A DNA stretch of 64,000 bases from JADJNW01 sp964526645 (lineage in GTDB: Bacteria; Bacteroidota; Bacteroidia; Chitinophagales; Saprospiraceae): positions 124,001 to 188,000 of the forward strand of contig CAZGJN010000001.1 of assembly GCA_964526645.1 (NCBI GenBank), in the 5' to 3' direction. Positions 37,709-45,747 of this stretch are shown here, piece by piece. Below the pieces are notes generated by a model. It worked only from the letters and a program-made list of their open reading frames with translations, ran no database searches and was not told the origin of the DNA. The stretch's first letter is position 1; each line of letters begins with the position of its first letter. Position numbers and translations under genes: made by a program.

Positions 37709-37954
37709 ATGAATTCGATAAAACCGTCCAACCGACATTATCGCAATTGGTTGATACAAGCCCCATTGGGTCTGGTGTTGGTGGGCTTGGGGGCTTGCTT
37801 GATAGCAGAATCCGCAATGCTTAAAGCCAATGGAATTGCCTGGACGCTTTGGGTGCCAGCCGGTACGCTTTCTTTGGTTGTATTCAACACTGGTTTGTGT
37901 TTTTTTGGCAATGCCATTCTGGAAAGAATTCGATACGAACGAACACTTCAATAA
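37709..37954 (+). CDS. Small two-helix membrane protein
   Basis: This 81-residue protein has two hydrophobic segments (about residues 17-35 and 44-68) and charged ends. It starts 16 bp after the barrel gene and is followed by a bidirectional terminator, so it probably shares the barrel transcript. I do not recognise the family; a short membrane anchor or accessory role is possible. Confidence 0.6.
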   Translation: MNSIKPSNRHYRNWLIQAPLGLVLVGLGACLIAESAMLKANGIAWTLWVPAGTLSLVVFNTGLCFFGNAILERIRYERTLQ

Positions 37955-37970
37955 AAAATTTGAAACTAAA

Positions 37971-38001
37971 AAAGCCTTTCACGATGCTTGTGAAAGGCTT
38001 T
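37971..38001. terminator. Bidirectional terminator between the barrel cluster and groEL
   Basis: AAAGCCTTTCAC (37971-37982) pairs perfectly with GTGAAAGGCTTT (37990-38001) over a 7-nt loop. A T-rich stretch follows in both directions, longer on the minus strand. Confidence 0.9.
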
Positions 38002-38037
38002 GTACTTTTATTATAAAATGGTTGTGTAATTAAAAAA

Positions 38038-39675
38038 TTACATCATGCCGCCCATCCCACCTGGAGGCATGTGTGCGTGTCCGTTGCTTTCCTTTTCAGC
38101 TTTTTCATTGATCACACACTCGGTCGTAAGTACCATACCAGCGATGGAAGCGGCGTTTTCCAAAGCAATGCGAGTTACTTTGGTTGGGTCAATTACACCC
38201 GCCTTTTTCAAGTCCTCAAACTTATCGGTACGAGCATTATAGCCGTAGCTATCTTTGCCATTTAATACCTTTTGCAGGATAACAGAACCTTCTACACCAG
38301 CATTGTCAGCAATCGTGCGCAAAGGAGCTTCCAAAGCTTTTTTTACGATTTGAACACCGATGTTTTCATCTTCGTTTGCCCCTTTGAAGTTGCGCAAAGC
38401 GGCAATCGTGCGCACCAGCGCTACCCCGCCACCTGCCACGATACCTTCTTCAACAGCAGCACGAGTAGCATGCAAAGCGTCATCCACGCGATCTTTTTTC
38501 TCTTTCATTTCTACTTCTGTGGGAGCACCAACATAAAGCACTGCCACCCCACCCGATAATTTAGCCAAGCGTTCCTGGAGTTTCTCCCGGTCATAGTCAG
38601 AGGTAGTAGTTTCGATCTGCTGCTTGATTTGATTGATGCGCGCTTTGATTTGGTCTTCTTTGCCTTTGCCATTTACAATCGTCGTATTATCCTTGTCAAT
38701 GCTAATTTTTTCAGCCTGACCGACGTGGCTCAAGTCAGCATTTTCAAGCTTATAACCTTTTTCTTCGCTGATGACCGTACCACCTGTCAAAATGGCAATA
38801 TCTTCGAGCATCGCTTTGCGGCGATCACCAAAACCTGGTGCTTTTACGGCTACTACTTTCAGGTTGGCCCGAAGGCGGTTGACCACCAGCACACCTAAAG
38901 CCTGGCTTTCTACGTCTTCAGCAATGATCAACAAAGGTCGGCCTGCACCAATCACCTTTTCCAACAGCGGAACGATGTCCTGCATATTAGAAATTTTCTT
39001 ATCCGTGATCAGAATATAAGGATTTTCATACTCTGTGATCATTTCCTCTGCATTCGTTACAAAGTAGGGAGAAAGATAGCCGCGATCAAATTGCATGCCG
39101 AGTACTTCTTCCACATAAGTGTCTGTACCTTTTGCTTCTTCTACCGTGATAACACCGTCTTTCGATACGCGCTTCATCGCATCAGCGATCATATCGCCAA
39201 TCTCATCATCATTATTGGCAGAAATAGAAGCTACTTGCTTGATTTTCTTGAAATCATCACCAATCACTTCCGACTGCTTTTCCAGGTTTTTGATCACAAG
39301 CTTCACTGCCTTGTCAATGCCGCGTTTTACATCCATCGGATTAGCCCCTGCTGTGACGTTTTTCAGCCCCGCACTGATCATCGCCTGCGCCAAAACGGTA
39401 GCGGTTGTTGTGCCATCCCCTGCAGCATCAGCTGTTTTGGAAGCAACCTCTTTCACCATTTGTGCACCCATATTTTCTACAGGATCTTCCAGCTCTACTT
39501 CCTTAGCGACGGTCACCCCATCTTTTGTAATCTGAGGAGCGCCAAAGCTCTTTTGAATAACTACGTTGCGCCCTTTTGGTCCGAGGGTTACTTTCACAGC
39601 GTTGGCAAGTGCATCTACGCCATTGCGGAGTTTTTCTCTTGCGTCTCTATTAAAGCTAATTTCTTTAGTAGCCAT
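38038..39675 (-). CDS. groEL: Chaperonin GroEL (60 kDa)
   Basis: This 545-residue protein is a typical group I chaperonin: ANAVKVTLGPKGRNV, the ATP site DGTTTATVLAQAM, VEEGIVAGGGVAL, and the C-terminal Gly/Met tail MPPGGMGGMM. It folds proteins in a 14-mer capped by GroES. It follows groES by 42 bp. No CIRCE operator (TTAGCACTC-N9-GAGTGCTAA) was seen upstream of the operon, so heat control is likely by another route. Confidence 0.98.
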   Translation of the reverse strand: MATKEISFNRDAREKLRNGVDALANAVKVTLGPKGRNVVIQKSFGAPQITKDGVTVAKEVELEDPVENMGAQMVKEVASKTADAAGDGTTTATVLAQAMISAGLKNVTAGANPMDVKRGIDKAVKLVIKNLEKQSEVIGDDFKKIKQVASISANNDDEIGDMIADAMKRVSKDGVITVEEAKGTDTYVEEVLGMQFDRGYLSPYFVTNAEEMITEYENPYILITDKKISNMQDIVPLLEKVIGAGRPLLIIAEDVESQALGVLVVNRLRANLKVVAVKAPGFGDRRKAMLEDIAILTGGTVISEEKGYKLENADLSHVGQAEKISIDKDNTTIVNGKGKEDQIKARINQIKQQIETTTSDYDREKLQERLAKLSGGVAVLYVGAPTEVEMKEKKDRVDDALHATRAAVEEGIVAGGGVALVRTIAALRNFKGANEDENIGVQIVKKALEAPLRTIADNAGVEGSVILQKVLNGKDSYGYNARTDKFEDLKKAGVIDPTKVTRIALENAASIAGMVLTTECVINEKAEKESNGHAHMPPGGMGGMM

Positions 39676-39717
39676 AATACTTTTAGATTTTCGGTTTTGA
39701 ATGTTTGAATGAAAAAA

Positions 39718-39984
39718 TTAAGAAAGCACGACGAGGATATCGTCTTCGCGCATAATCAGGTAGTCTTCTCCATTATAATTCAACTCCTGACCGGCATACT
39801 TGCCATAAAGAACGATATCACCGACCTGAACGGTCATCAGGTTACCGTCTTTGCCAGGTCCTACTGCCACGACTTCCCCTCTTTGAGGTTTTTCTTTGGC
39901 AGTGTCGGGAATAATGATACCACCTTTGGTCATTTCTTCAGCCGCAGAGGGCTTAATGACAACTCTGTCGTTGATGGGCTTCAT
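39718..39984 (-). CDS. groES: Co-chaperonin GroES (10 kDa)
   Basis: This 88-residue protein has the GroES pattern: PINDRVVIKP at the start, the mobile-loop region EEMTKGGIIIPDTAKEKPQRG, then VVAVGPGK and YGKYAGQEL. It caps GroEL. It is the first gene of the groES-groEL operon. I found no convincing TAnnTTTG promoter upstream; a TGCTTTTG one mismatch away occurs at 40061-40068. Confidence 0.97.
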   Translation of the reverse strand: MKPINDRVVIKPSAAEEMTKGGIIIPDTAKEKPQRGEVVAVGPGKDGNLMTVQVGDIVLYGKYAGQELNYNGEDYLIMREDDILVVLS

Positions 39985-40171
39985 ATTGTTAAACAGTTTT
40001 TCAATTACGATTGGTTATACAATACGGTTATTGTCGCCCATTTGCTATCATACTTTGTGCCAAAAGCATTTTTATGACAAATTTGCAGGATGCAGCGGTG
40101 AAAATGGCAGATTAGATATCGTAAAAGAATTGTTGTGAGCGCGACGAATGCCAAATTGGTATCCAAAATAA

Positions 40172-40205
40172 AAAAACCGTTGAAAATTATATTTCAACGG
40201 TTTTT
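40172..40205. terminator. Bidirectional terminator after secG
   Basis: AAAAACCGTTGAAA pairs with TTTCAACGGTTTTT around a short AT loop, with T runs in both reading directions. It lies 27 bp past secG on the minus strand, between secG and groES. Confidence 0.9.
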
Positions 40206-40231
40206 GTGTTTCCTTGATGCGAAATCGTCTT

Positions 40232-40495
40232 TTATTGCGATTGCAGCGGGATGTCAGCTCCACCGGTATTGCCTACAAATAAACTCGTGACAATGCACAA
40301 AATGAATAATGCAATGGCAAGATACCAGGTCAATTTTTCGATAAAGTCAGCGGATTTGGCAGCACCAAACATCTGGTTGGCCTGCGCTCCACCAAAAGTA
40401 GAATCTACTCCTCCCCCTTTGGGGTTTTGAATTAAAACAGCAGCCATCAGCAGCACACAAACCAGTGCAATCAAGACTGTTAAAGTCGTAAGCAT
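40232..40495 (-). CDS. secG: Preprotein translocase subunit SecG
   Basis: This 87-residue protein has two membrane helices separated by the family loop (LIQNPKGGGVDSTFGG). SecG assists SecYE in protein export. It lies 3 bp after the TPR-tailed gene and is the last gene of the 42521-to-40232 operon. Confidence 0.92.
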   Translation of the reverse strand: MLTTLTVLIALVCVLLMAAVLIQNPKGGGVDSTFGGAQANQMFGAAKSADFIEKLTWYLAIALFILCIVTSLFVGNTGGADIPLQSQ

Positions 40496-40498
40496 ATA

Positions 40499-41416
40499 CT
40501 AACGTTTTAGTTTTGCAATTTGCGCTGCAAAGTAAGCGCTTTTTTCTGGAAAAATCAAAATTAATCGTTCATACATCTTTATTGCTTTTTCAATTTGTCC
40601 TTGTTTTGCCAAAATTGCAGCTAAAGTTTCTGACGCAATACCCTGGCTCTCGGTCACACTTTGTTGAGCCATTTGTGCGGCTTCCTGCTCTTTTTTAATT
40701 TTGGGTTTTACATTTTCTGATACCGGCGTAATGTAAAGCCGAGGTTGCGGCGTATGGGTCTTCTGCCAACTTTTGAATGCAGCTTTGGGAAGGGGTTGAG
40801 GCTCAGTTGCCGAAGCAATGGGCGGCGCTTGAATTTCAGTAGTTTCTGCCGTTGGTGTTTCAGTCGCTGCATCTATTGCCGTTGTAGTTACCATATCTGA
40901 AGCAATTTGTTGCTTTGCTTCAAGCGGCGGAGATGTTCCTGCATCGACAGGGGTAAGCGGCGGCAACTCCACTTGCGAGCGCGTTTCTACATCCTCCTTT
41001 AGCTCGAAGGGGACATTTGTTGTGGCGGCCACGAAAGGCTTGATCTCTTCGTAAGCTGGTTTTTGCTCAGATACAGTGGGTATTTGTTGAGGTAGAGGCG
41101 CTCGTTCTATTTTCAACAAGGACAAGTCTGGTAATTCAAACACTTCATCCAATACCACTGCAATTGTCGTTTTTTCAGATTGCCGATATTCCTGTGCCAA
41201 GTGATACAGCATAGAGCGATCCTGGCTGTAAGTGGCAGCTTTGCTGAGGTTAACATCAAAATCTCGATGATGATCCATGCCACTTTTTTGTAAGAGCAGC
41301 AATTGCAAATTTTGGCAATAAGGGTATTGCAAAGCTAAGCTTTTCAGCTCCTGATAATTAACTTGATATAATTTGGAAGGATTTTTTAAATAATCTACAA
41401 AACTTTCTGCGTTCAT
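40499..41416 (-). CDS. TPR-tailed protein of unknown function
   Basis: This 305-residue protein has a helical N-terminal ~90 residues (SFVDYLKNPSKLYQVNYQELKSLALQYPYCQNL). A long low-complexity middle rich in Pro, Thr, Ala and Glu follows (about 110-230). It ends with a tetratricopeptide unit (LAAILAKQGQIEKAIKMYERLILIFPEKSAYF). The layout is seen in Bacteroidota proteins encoded next to secG. It may be a cytoplasmic scaffold; no catalytic residues were noted. Confidence 0.65.
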   Translation of the reverse strand: MNAESFVDYLKNPSKLYQVNYQELKSLALQYPYCQNLQLLLLQKSGMDHHRDFDVNLSKAATYSQDRSMLYHLAQEYRQSEKTTIAVVLDEVFELPDLSLLKIERAPLPQQIPTVSEQKPAYEEIKPFVAATTNVPFELKEDVETRSQVELPPLTPVDAGTSPPLEAKQQIASDMVTTTAIDAATETPTAETTEIQAPPIASATEPQPLPKAAFKSWQKTHTPQPRLYITPVSENVKPKIKKEQEAAQMAQQSVTESQGIASETLAAILAKQGQIEKAIKMYERLILIFPEKSAYFAAQIAKLKR

Positions 41417-41460
41417 TTCCTGCTATTTGCATGCGAAGATACGATTTTTAAGTGGTAGAA

Positions 41461-42048
41461 TCAACCTTTGGGTTGATTCGCCAAAAAGGCAATTAATTGC
41501 TGTGTTACCCTTGCGCGGTGGCTAATTTCTGCTTTTATCTGAGGCGGTAGCTCTGCAAAGGTTTGCTCATAACCATCGGGTACAAAAATGGGATCATACC
41601 CAAAGCCCCCCGCGCCGCGCTTCTCCAGGACGATTTGTCCTTCTACGATCCCTTCAAAAAGGTATTCTTTTCCGTCCAGCACAAGTGCTATAACCGTGCG
41701 AAACCGCGCTTTTCTATTGTTGTATCCATGCAATTTTTGCAACACCAAATCCATGTTGGCATCCGCATCGCGGCTACCAGAATAGTATGCCGTATGAACG
41801 CCGGGCTCGCCACCGAGGGCATCTATTTCCAAACCGCTATCATCAGCAAAACAATTCGTTTTATAGTGTGCATACACATACCTGGCTTTTTCCAAAGCAT
41901 TACCAACAATGGTAGGATTGGTTTCGGGCAATTCCTCGGTGCAGCCTATATCCTGCAAGCTGCGTATCGCAAAACTATCGCCCAAAATATCTTTTACTTC
42001 CTGAATTTTGTGACTATTATTGGTGGCAAAAACAAGTGCTTGCATCAT
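41461..42048 (-). CDS. rdgB: XTP/dITP (non-canonical purine NTP) pyrophosphatase
   Basis: The ATG at 42048 overlaps the upstream stop as TGATG, so I used it. The ~195-residue product has the HAM1/RdgB motifs: FATNNSHKIQEVKDIL, FADDSGLEIDALGGEPGVHTA, GGFGYDPIFVPDGY and the C-terminal ISHRARV. It hydrolyses ITP, dITP and XTP to monophosphates and so keeps deaminated purines out of nucleic acids. The overlap suggests coupled translation with the preceding gene. Confidence 0.95.
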   Translation of the reverse strand: MMQALVFATNNSHKIQEVKDILGDSFAIRSLQDIGCTEELPETNPTIVGNALEKARYVYAHYKTNCFADDSGLEIDALGGEPGVHTAYYSGSRDADANMDLVLQKLHGYNNRKARFRTVIALVLDGKEYLFEGIVEGQIVLEKRGAGGFGYDPIFVPDGYEQTFAELPPQIKAEISHRARVTQQLIAFLANQPKG

Positions 42049-42521
42049 CAAAGTTCGCTTGTTTTAAAAATTTGCTGTAAAGCTCTCCAAAGTGCGCCCG
42101 ACATTACCTTGCCGCCCTGCTGACGCTCTTCATAAATCTTTGGTAAAGCATCTGCCAAGAGGAAGTACCGATCCTCGTGCAGTAATGGCTGGTATGGTTG
42201 CCACAAAAACCCAATGCCCAGGCTACGACTTGGCAAGCCAAAATTAATACAATAACGAATATTATGAATTTGACAGAGGCCAGCGAAACTTAGCCGATCT
42301 TCCGGTGTTACAACTAACAAAAGGGCATCGCGGTACAAATCAAGCTGGACAGCAGCTAAAATTTTCTCTACAAAGGCGTTGAGCGCTTCCTGCTCAGCTG
42401 ATTGCTGAACGATGATGAGGATGCCTTTTTTGTTTTTACCCAAAAAAAGTAGTTGCTTTGGCTCCTTTTCAGGAACATCTATCATATCGAAATCCAAAAA
42501 ATGTTTTATTTCCACTGTCAA
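42048..42521 (-). CDS. Conserved-looking protein of unknown function upstream of rdgB
   Basis: This 157-residue protein starts with TTG at 42521 or GTG at 42515. I do not recognise it securely. The stretch LLLVVTPEDRLSFAGLC, INFGLPSRSLGIGF and the C-terminal LLADALPKIYEERQQGGKVMSGALWRAL resemble, in pattern only, the small psi-type replication accessory proteins (K-x-x-LW-x-L ending). Treat that as a weak hint. It is translationally coupled to rdgB. Confidence 0.6.
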   Translation of the reverse strand: MTVEIKHFLDFDMIDVPEKEPKQLLFLGKNKKGILIIVQQSAEQEALNAFVEKILAAVQLDLYRDALLLVVTPEDRLSFAGLCQIHNIRYCINFGLPSRSLGIGFLWQPYQPLLHEDRYFLLADALPKIYEERQQGGKVMSGALWRALQQIFKTSEL

Positions 42522-42647
42522 TCAACGATTTATATGGTTTGTTAACCCAGTGTTAAAAATTAAAACTTATAAAACCAGTTTTTATAAAATTTAATTTTGA
42601 AAATAATATATTTTTTTGTTTAAAAACAAATTTTCTGTAAATTTAAT

Positions 42648-42655
42648 TAATTTTG
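42648..42655 (+). promoter_or_regulatory. -7 promoter box of ilvE
   Basis: TAATTTTG matches TAnnTTTG. The 207-bp region before ilvE is very AT-rich and no -33 element occurs at the exact usual spacing. The leader would be about 67 nt; no attenuator hairpin was found in it. Confidence 0.45.
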
Positions 42656-42728
42656 CAAGAGTTCGGCCCCACAAATTTTCAAATAGTAGCATCATTCACA
42701 CATTTTTCATCATCAACACCAATAAAAC

Positions 42729-43814
42729 ATGCAGCATCAAATAAAAATTACACCAACTCAGCAATCTCGTCTCTCTGAAGTGGATTTCAATGACATCCCT
42801 TTCGGGCACATCTTTTCCGACCACCTGTTTGTAGCTGACTATCAAGACGGGGAGTGGCACAACCCCCGAATCGAGGCTTTTGGTCCTTTTACAATTCACC
42901 CGGCTTGCATGGCGCTCCATTACGGCCAGGCTATTTTTGAAGGAATGAAAGCGTCTAAAACTGTAGAAGGGCAGCCTATGTTATTTCGACCAGAAATGCA
43001 CGCTCACCGTCTGAATGCTTCTGCCCGGAGGCTTTGCATGCCTGAATTTCCGGAGGCTTTATTCCTTGAAGCCCTTCAGCAGTTGGTAGCTATTGATCAA
43101 GATTGGATTCCTACCTCAGAGGGAAGCGCGTTGTATATCCGCCCTTTTATGTTTGCTACGGATGAATTTATAGGGGTGAAACCATCCCAGCGGTATCGTT
43201 TTATCATTTTTACCTGCCCGGTAGGTCCATACTACGCCAAGCCCGTGCGCCTTTGGGTAGAAACGGAATATGTGCGGGCAGTACAAGGTGGCACAGGTGA
43301 AGCTAAAGCTGCGGGCAACTATGCAGGAGCACTGTATCCTGCTAAAATGGCTCAGGAAAAAGGCTTCGACCAGGTGATGTGGATGGATGCCCACGAATTC
43401 AAATACATCCAAGAAGTAGGTACGATGAACATCTTTTTTGTGTTGGGAAATACCATTGTTACGCCTGCTGCGGATGGTGCAATCCTAAAAGGCATTACCA
43501 GGGATAGCATCCTGACAATTTTGAAAACGAAGGGATTCAAAGTAGAAGAAAGGCCCGTGACAATTGATGAGATCGTATCGGCGTATCAGAATGGGCAGCT
43601 ACTCGAAGCTTTTGGCGCTGGTACAGCAGCAGTAGTTTCTCACATAGAAGCTATCGGATATAAAAATCAAGTAATGGAATTACCCGCAATAGAAACGCGC
43701 AAAATCGGTGAAATGGTAAAACGCGAAATTAATGGGCTGCGCGATGGTACGATAAAAGATATTTTTGGCTGGACTGTTCCGGTGAAAACGCAAGAAACGG
43801 CAGCGATTGAATAG
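42729..43814 (+). CDS. ilvE: Branched-chain amino acid aminotransferase
   Basis: This 361-residue PLP enzyme (fold type IV) has the type II BCAT motifs: FGPFTIHPACMALHYGQAIFEGMKA, the PLP lysine in EAKAAGNYAGALYPAKMAQ, the QVMWMDA region, and the substrate-site EVGTMNIFFV. The late EAFGAGTAAVVSHIEAIGY completes the fold. It makes Leu, Ile and Val from their 2-oxo acids with glutamate, which fits a genome with gltBD. A terminator follows immediately. Confidence 0.95.
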   Translation: MQHQIKITPTQQSRLSEVDFNDIPFGHIFSDHLFVADYQDGEWHNPRIEAFGPFTIHPACMALHYGQAIFEGMKASKTVEGQPMLFRPEMHAHRLNASARRLCMPEFPEALFLEALQQLVAIDQDWIPTSEGSALYIRPFMFATDEFIGVKPSQRYRFIIFTCPVGPYYAKPVRLWVETEYVRAVQGGTGEAKAAGNYAGALYPAKMAQEKGFDQVMWMDAHEFKYIQEVGTMNIFFVLGNTIVTPAADGAILKGITRDSILTILKTKGFKVEERPVTIDEIVSAYQNGQLLEAFGAGTAAVVSHIEAIGYKNQVMELPAIETRKIGEMVKREINGLRDGTIKDIFGWTVPVKTQETAAIE

Positions 43815-43832
43815 TTCTCATTCAAAAATTGG

Positions 43833-43864
43833 AAAAAGGGGCTGAAGGGTTTTCACCCCTTTTT
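43833..43864. terminator. Bidirectional terminator between ilvE and the aldo/keto reductase
   Basis: AAAAAGGGG pairs with CCCCTTTTT around a 14-nt loop with extra internal pairing, and T runs lie on the 3' side in both directions. Confidence 0.85.
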
Positions 43865-43868
43865 TATT

Positions 43869-44864
43869 TTACCAAATTGCTCGCTTGGGTTTATTGCCCA
43901 AAATAATCTCTATTTTTTCCATCGTTTCCTGGTTTAGTAATTTTGTTATTTCAACTGCCTCAAGCGTTTCTTCCAATTGATTCACTTTGGAAGCCCCTAA
44001 AATCACTGTACTGACATTAGGATTCTTCAGGCACCAGGCGACGGCAAGCTTGGGCAAAGTAGTGTTCAATTCTTTTGAAAGCTGATCCAACTGCCGCACT
44101 TTCTCTAAGCGTTCTTCCGTCAATTGCGCATTTCTAAGCCATTCCAAGCTTTTTTTAGCCAGTCGGGTATTCTCAGGAAATGCACCCAGGTATTTGGACG
44201 TGAGCACCCCCGAAGCCAGTGGCGACCAGGTGGTCGTACCCAAGCCCACTGTTTTATAAAGCTGATCATACTCTACTTCAAAGCGCTCCCGATGAAACAT
44301 ATTGTACTGTGGTTGTTCCATCACCGGACCAATCAGATTGTACTGTCGGGCAGCTAAATGCGCTTCCATAATTTCTTGTGCCGACCACTCCGATGTGCCC
44401 CAGTACAGTACTTTTCCCTGTTGAATCAGCGTATTCATCGCCCAAACGGTTTCTTCAATGGGTGTATTTTTATCCGGGCGATGGCAAAAGTAAAGGTCGA
44501 GATAATCTACTTGTAGCCGCTGCATTGCTTCGTGGCAGGCTTCTATGACGTGTTTGCGGCTCAAGCCCGTTTGATTTGGTTTTAATTTTTTTTGCCCACC
44601 ATCGGCACCAAAATAAACTTTGCTCGATACAACAAAAGAGCTGCGCTGCCATCCCATTTTGCGAAGGATGTTGCCCATCACAATCTCTGATTTGCCACCA
44701 GCATAACCTTCTGCGTTGTCAAAAAAATTAACCCCATTATCATAAGCCAGCTTCATCAAATCTTCCGCCACTTCGTCGCTTATTTGGTTTCCAAAAGTGA
44801 GCCAAGACCCCAATGAAAGAGCGCTAAGCTGCAGTCCTGATTTCCCAAGTCTTCTGTATTCCAT
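43869..44864 (-). CDS. Aldo/keto reductase (Kv-beta/YghZ-like)
   Basis: The ATG at 44864 (MEYRRLGKSGLQLS) gives 331 residues; the open frame continues 13 codons upstream but the homologous start is here. The catalytic tetrad is visible: Asp and Tyr in FFDNAEGYAGG, Lys in VVSSKVYFG, and His in LYFCHRP. The NADPH site TVILGASKVNQLEE is near the end. It reduces carbonyls; substrate is not predictable. Confidence 0.92.
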   Translation of the reverse strand: MEYRRLGKSGLQLSALSLGSWLTFGNQISDEVAEDLMKLAYDNGVNFFDNAEGYAGGKSEIVMGNILRKMGWQRSSFVVSSKVYFGADGGQKKLKPNQTGLSRKHVIEACHEAMQRLQVDYLDLYFCHRPDKNTPIEETVWAMNTLIQQGKVLYWGTSEWSAQEIMEAHLAARQYNLIGPVMEQPQYNMFHRERFEVEYDQLYKTVGLGTTTWSPLASGVLTSKYLGAFPENTRLAKKSLEWLRNAQLTEERLEKVRQLDQLSKELNTTLPKLAVAWCLKNPNVSTVILGASKVNQLEETLEAVEITKLLNQETMEKIEIILGNKPKRAIW

Positions 44865-44964
44865 ACCAAAAAGTTGTATAAAGTTTGTAAAATCTAAATG
44901 CAAGGAAGCGGCAAAAAGTTTCGGGCGCTGCGAGAAATCGGCAGAATCGCCACTATGTTTTTGA

Positions 44965-44998
44965 TAAAAAATTGGCAGGTTTTCTTACGACCCGCCAA
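44965..44998 (-). terminator. Terminator after the PorT-like gene
   Basis: TTGGCGGGT and ACCTGCCAA form a 9-bp stem (one G:T) with a 9-nt loop on the minus strand, followed by TTTTTT. It lies 34 bp past the gene at 45032. Confidence 0.88.
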
Positions 44999-45031
44999 CG
45001 AAGAGGAGGATGATGAATATAAGGTTAGCGC

Positions 45032-45658
45032 TTATTTCTTTAAAGAGAAGTGGTAGCCAAATGACAGCTGAAAAGCGCGGTTTTTGCCTTTTATTTCTAA
45101 TGCGGGGTCTCCATTGATGTCGGTAAACGTAATAGGCTGAATATCAGTCAATCCATGGGTATAACGCGCCCCAAGATGAAAGTTATTGAGAAAATAAAAT
45201 CGAGCGCCGCCACTGATTCCAATATCCCATTTTTTATCAAAAATCCAATCTACATCGTAGGATTCTTCTTCAACAATAGTCCTTGCACTGAGTAAGTACG
45301 CAGTTTCCAACCCTGCTTCTAATTGAAACATCGGGAGTAAAGAATAACTTGCCAAAACAGGCAAGCAAAGGTAATGAAGATTGATACGATCGCCATCATT
45401 TGGGTTAGGCGTAAGCCCTTTGAGGGAATAAAGTAACTCTGGGCGAATTGCCCATTTCTCATTTAAAGCCAAAATTCCAATTACACCAAAGTGATAACCA
45501 GCTTGATAGCGCTCATCAAAATCTAACTGATCCGGTAATGATCCGATCCTTCCAATTCCGGTATAGTTGATTCCTGCTTTGATCCCCAAGTCTCCTTGAG
45601 CATGGCTATGGCAAAAGAAAAGCATCGCGATAAGCGTGCAAGTGGTGATGTTCCTCAT
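45032..45658 (-). CDS. PorT-like outer-membrane beta-barrel protein
   Basis: This 208-residue protein has a signal peptide (ending SHAQ) and the typical PorT-family opening DLGIKAGINYTGIG, followed by alternating barrel strands and a final aromatic strand FQLSFGYHFSLKK. PorT itself belongs to the T9SS set, but many homologues are plain barrel proteins; this one is more likely the latter. Its own terminator follows. Confidence 0.75.
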   Translation of the reverse strand: MRNITTCTLIAMLFFCHSHAQGDLGIKAGINYTGIGRIGSLPDQLDFDERYQAGYHFGVIGILALNEKWAIRPELLYSLKGLTPNPNDGDRINLHYLCLPVLASYSLLPMFQLEAGLETAYLLSARTIVEEESYDVDWIFDKKWDIGISGGARFYFLNNFHLGARYTHGLTDIQPITFTDINGDPALEIKGKNRAFQLSFGYHFSLKK

Positions 45659-45747
45659 ATCTTAAGTGGTGTTTTGCAATCAAAACGGGCAATTACCACT
45701 TGCATTGTTGCCAACAAAAACTTTAAGAAAGAACCAATGGTTAAAAT

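Noticed and set aside
40021..40090. Sigma-54-like TTGGCAC and CIRCE operator before groES
   Set aside because: The minus strand has TTGGCAC but no TTGC-type -12 element at the required spacing, and no CIRCE repeat is present.
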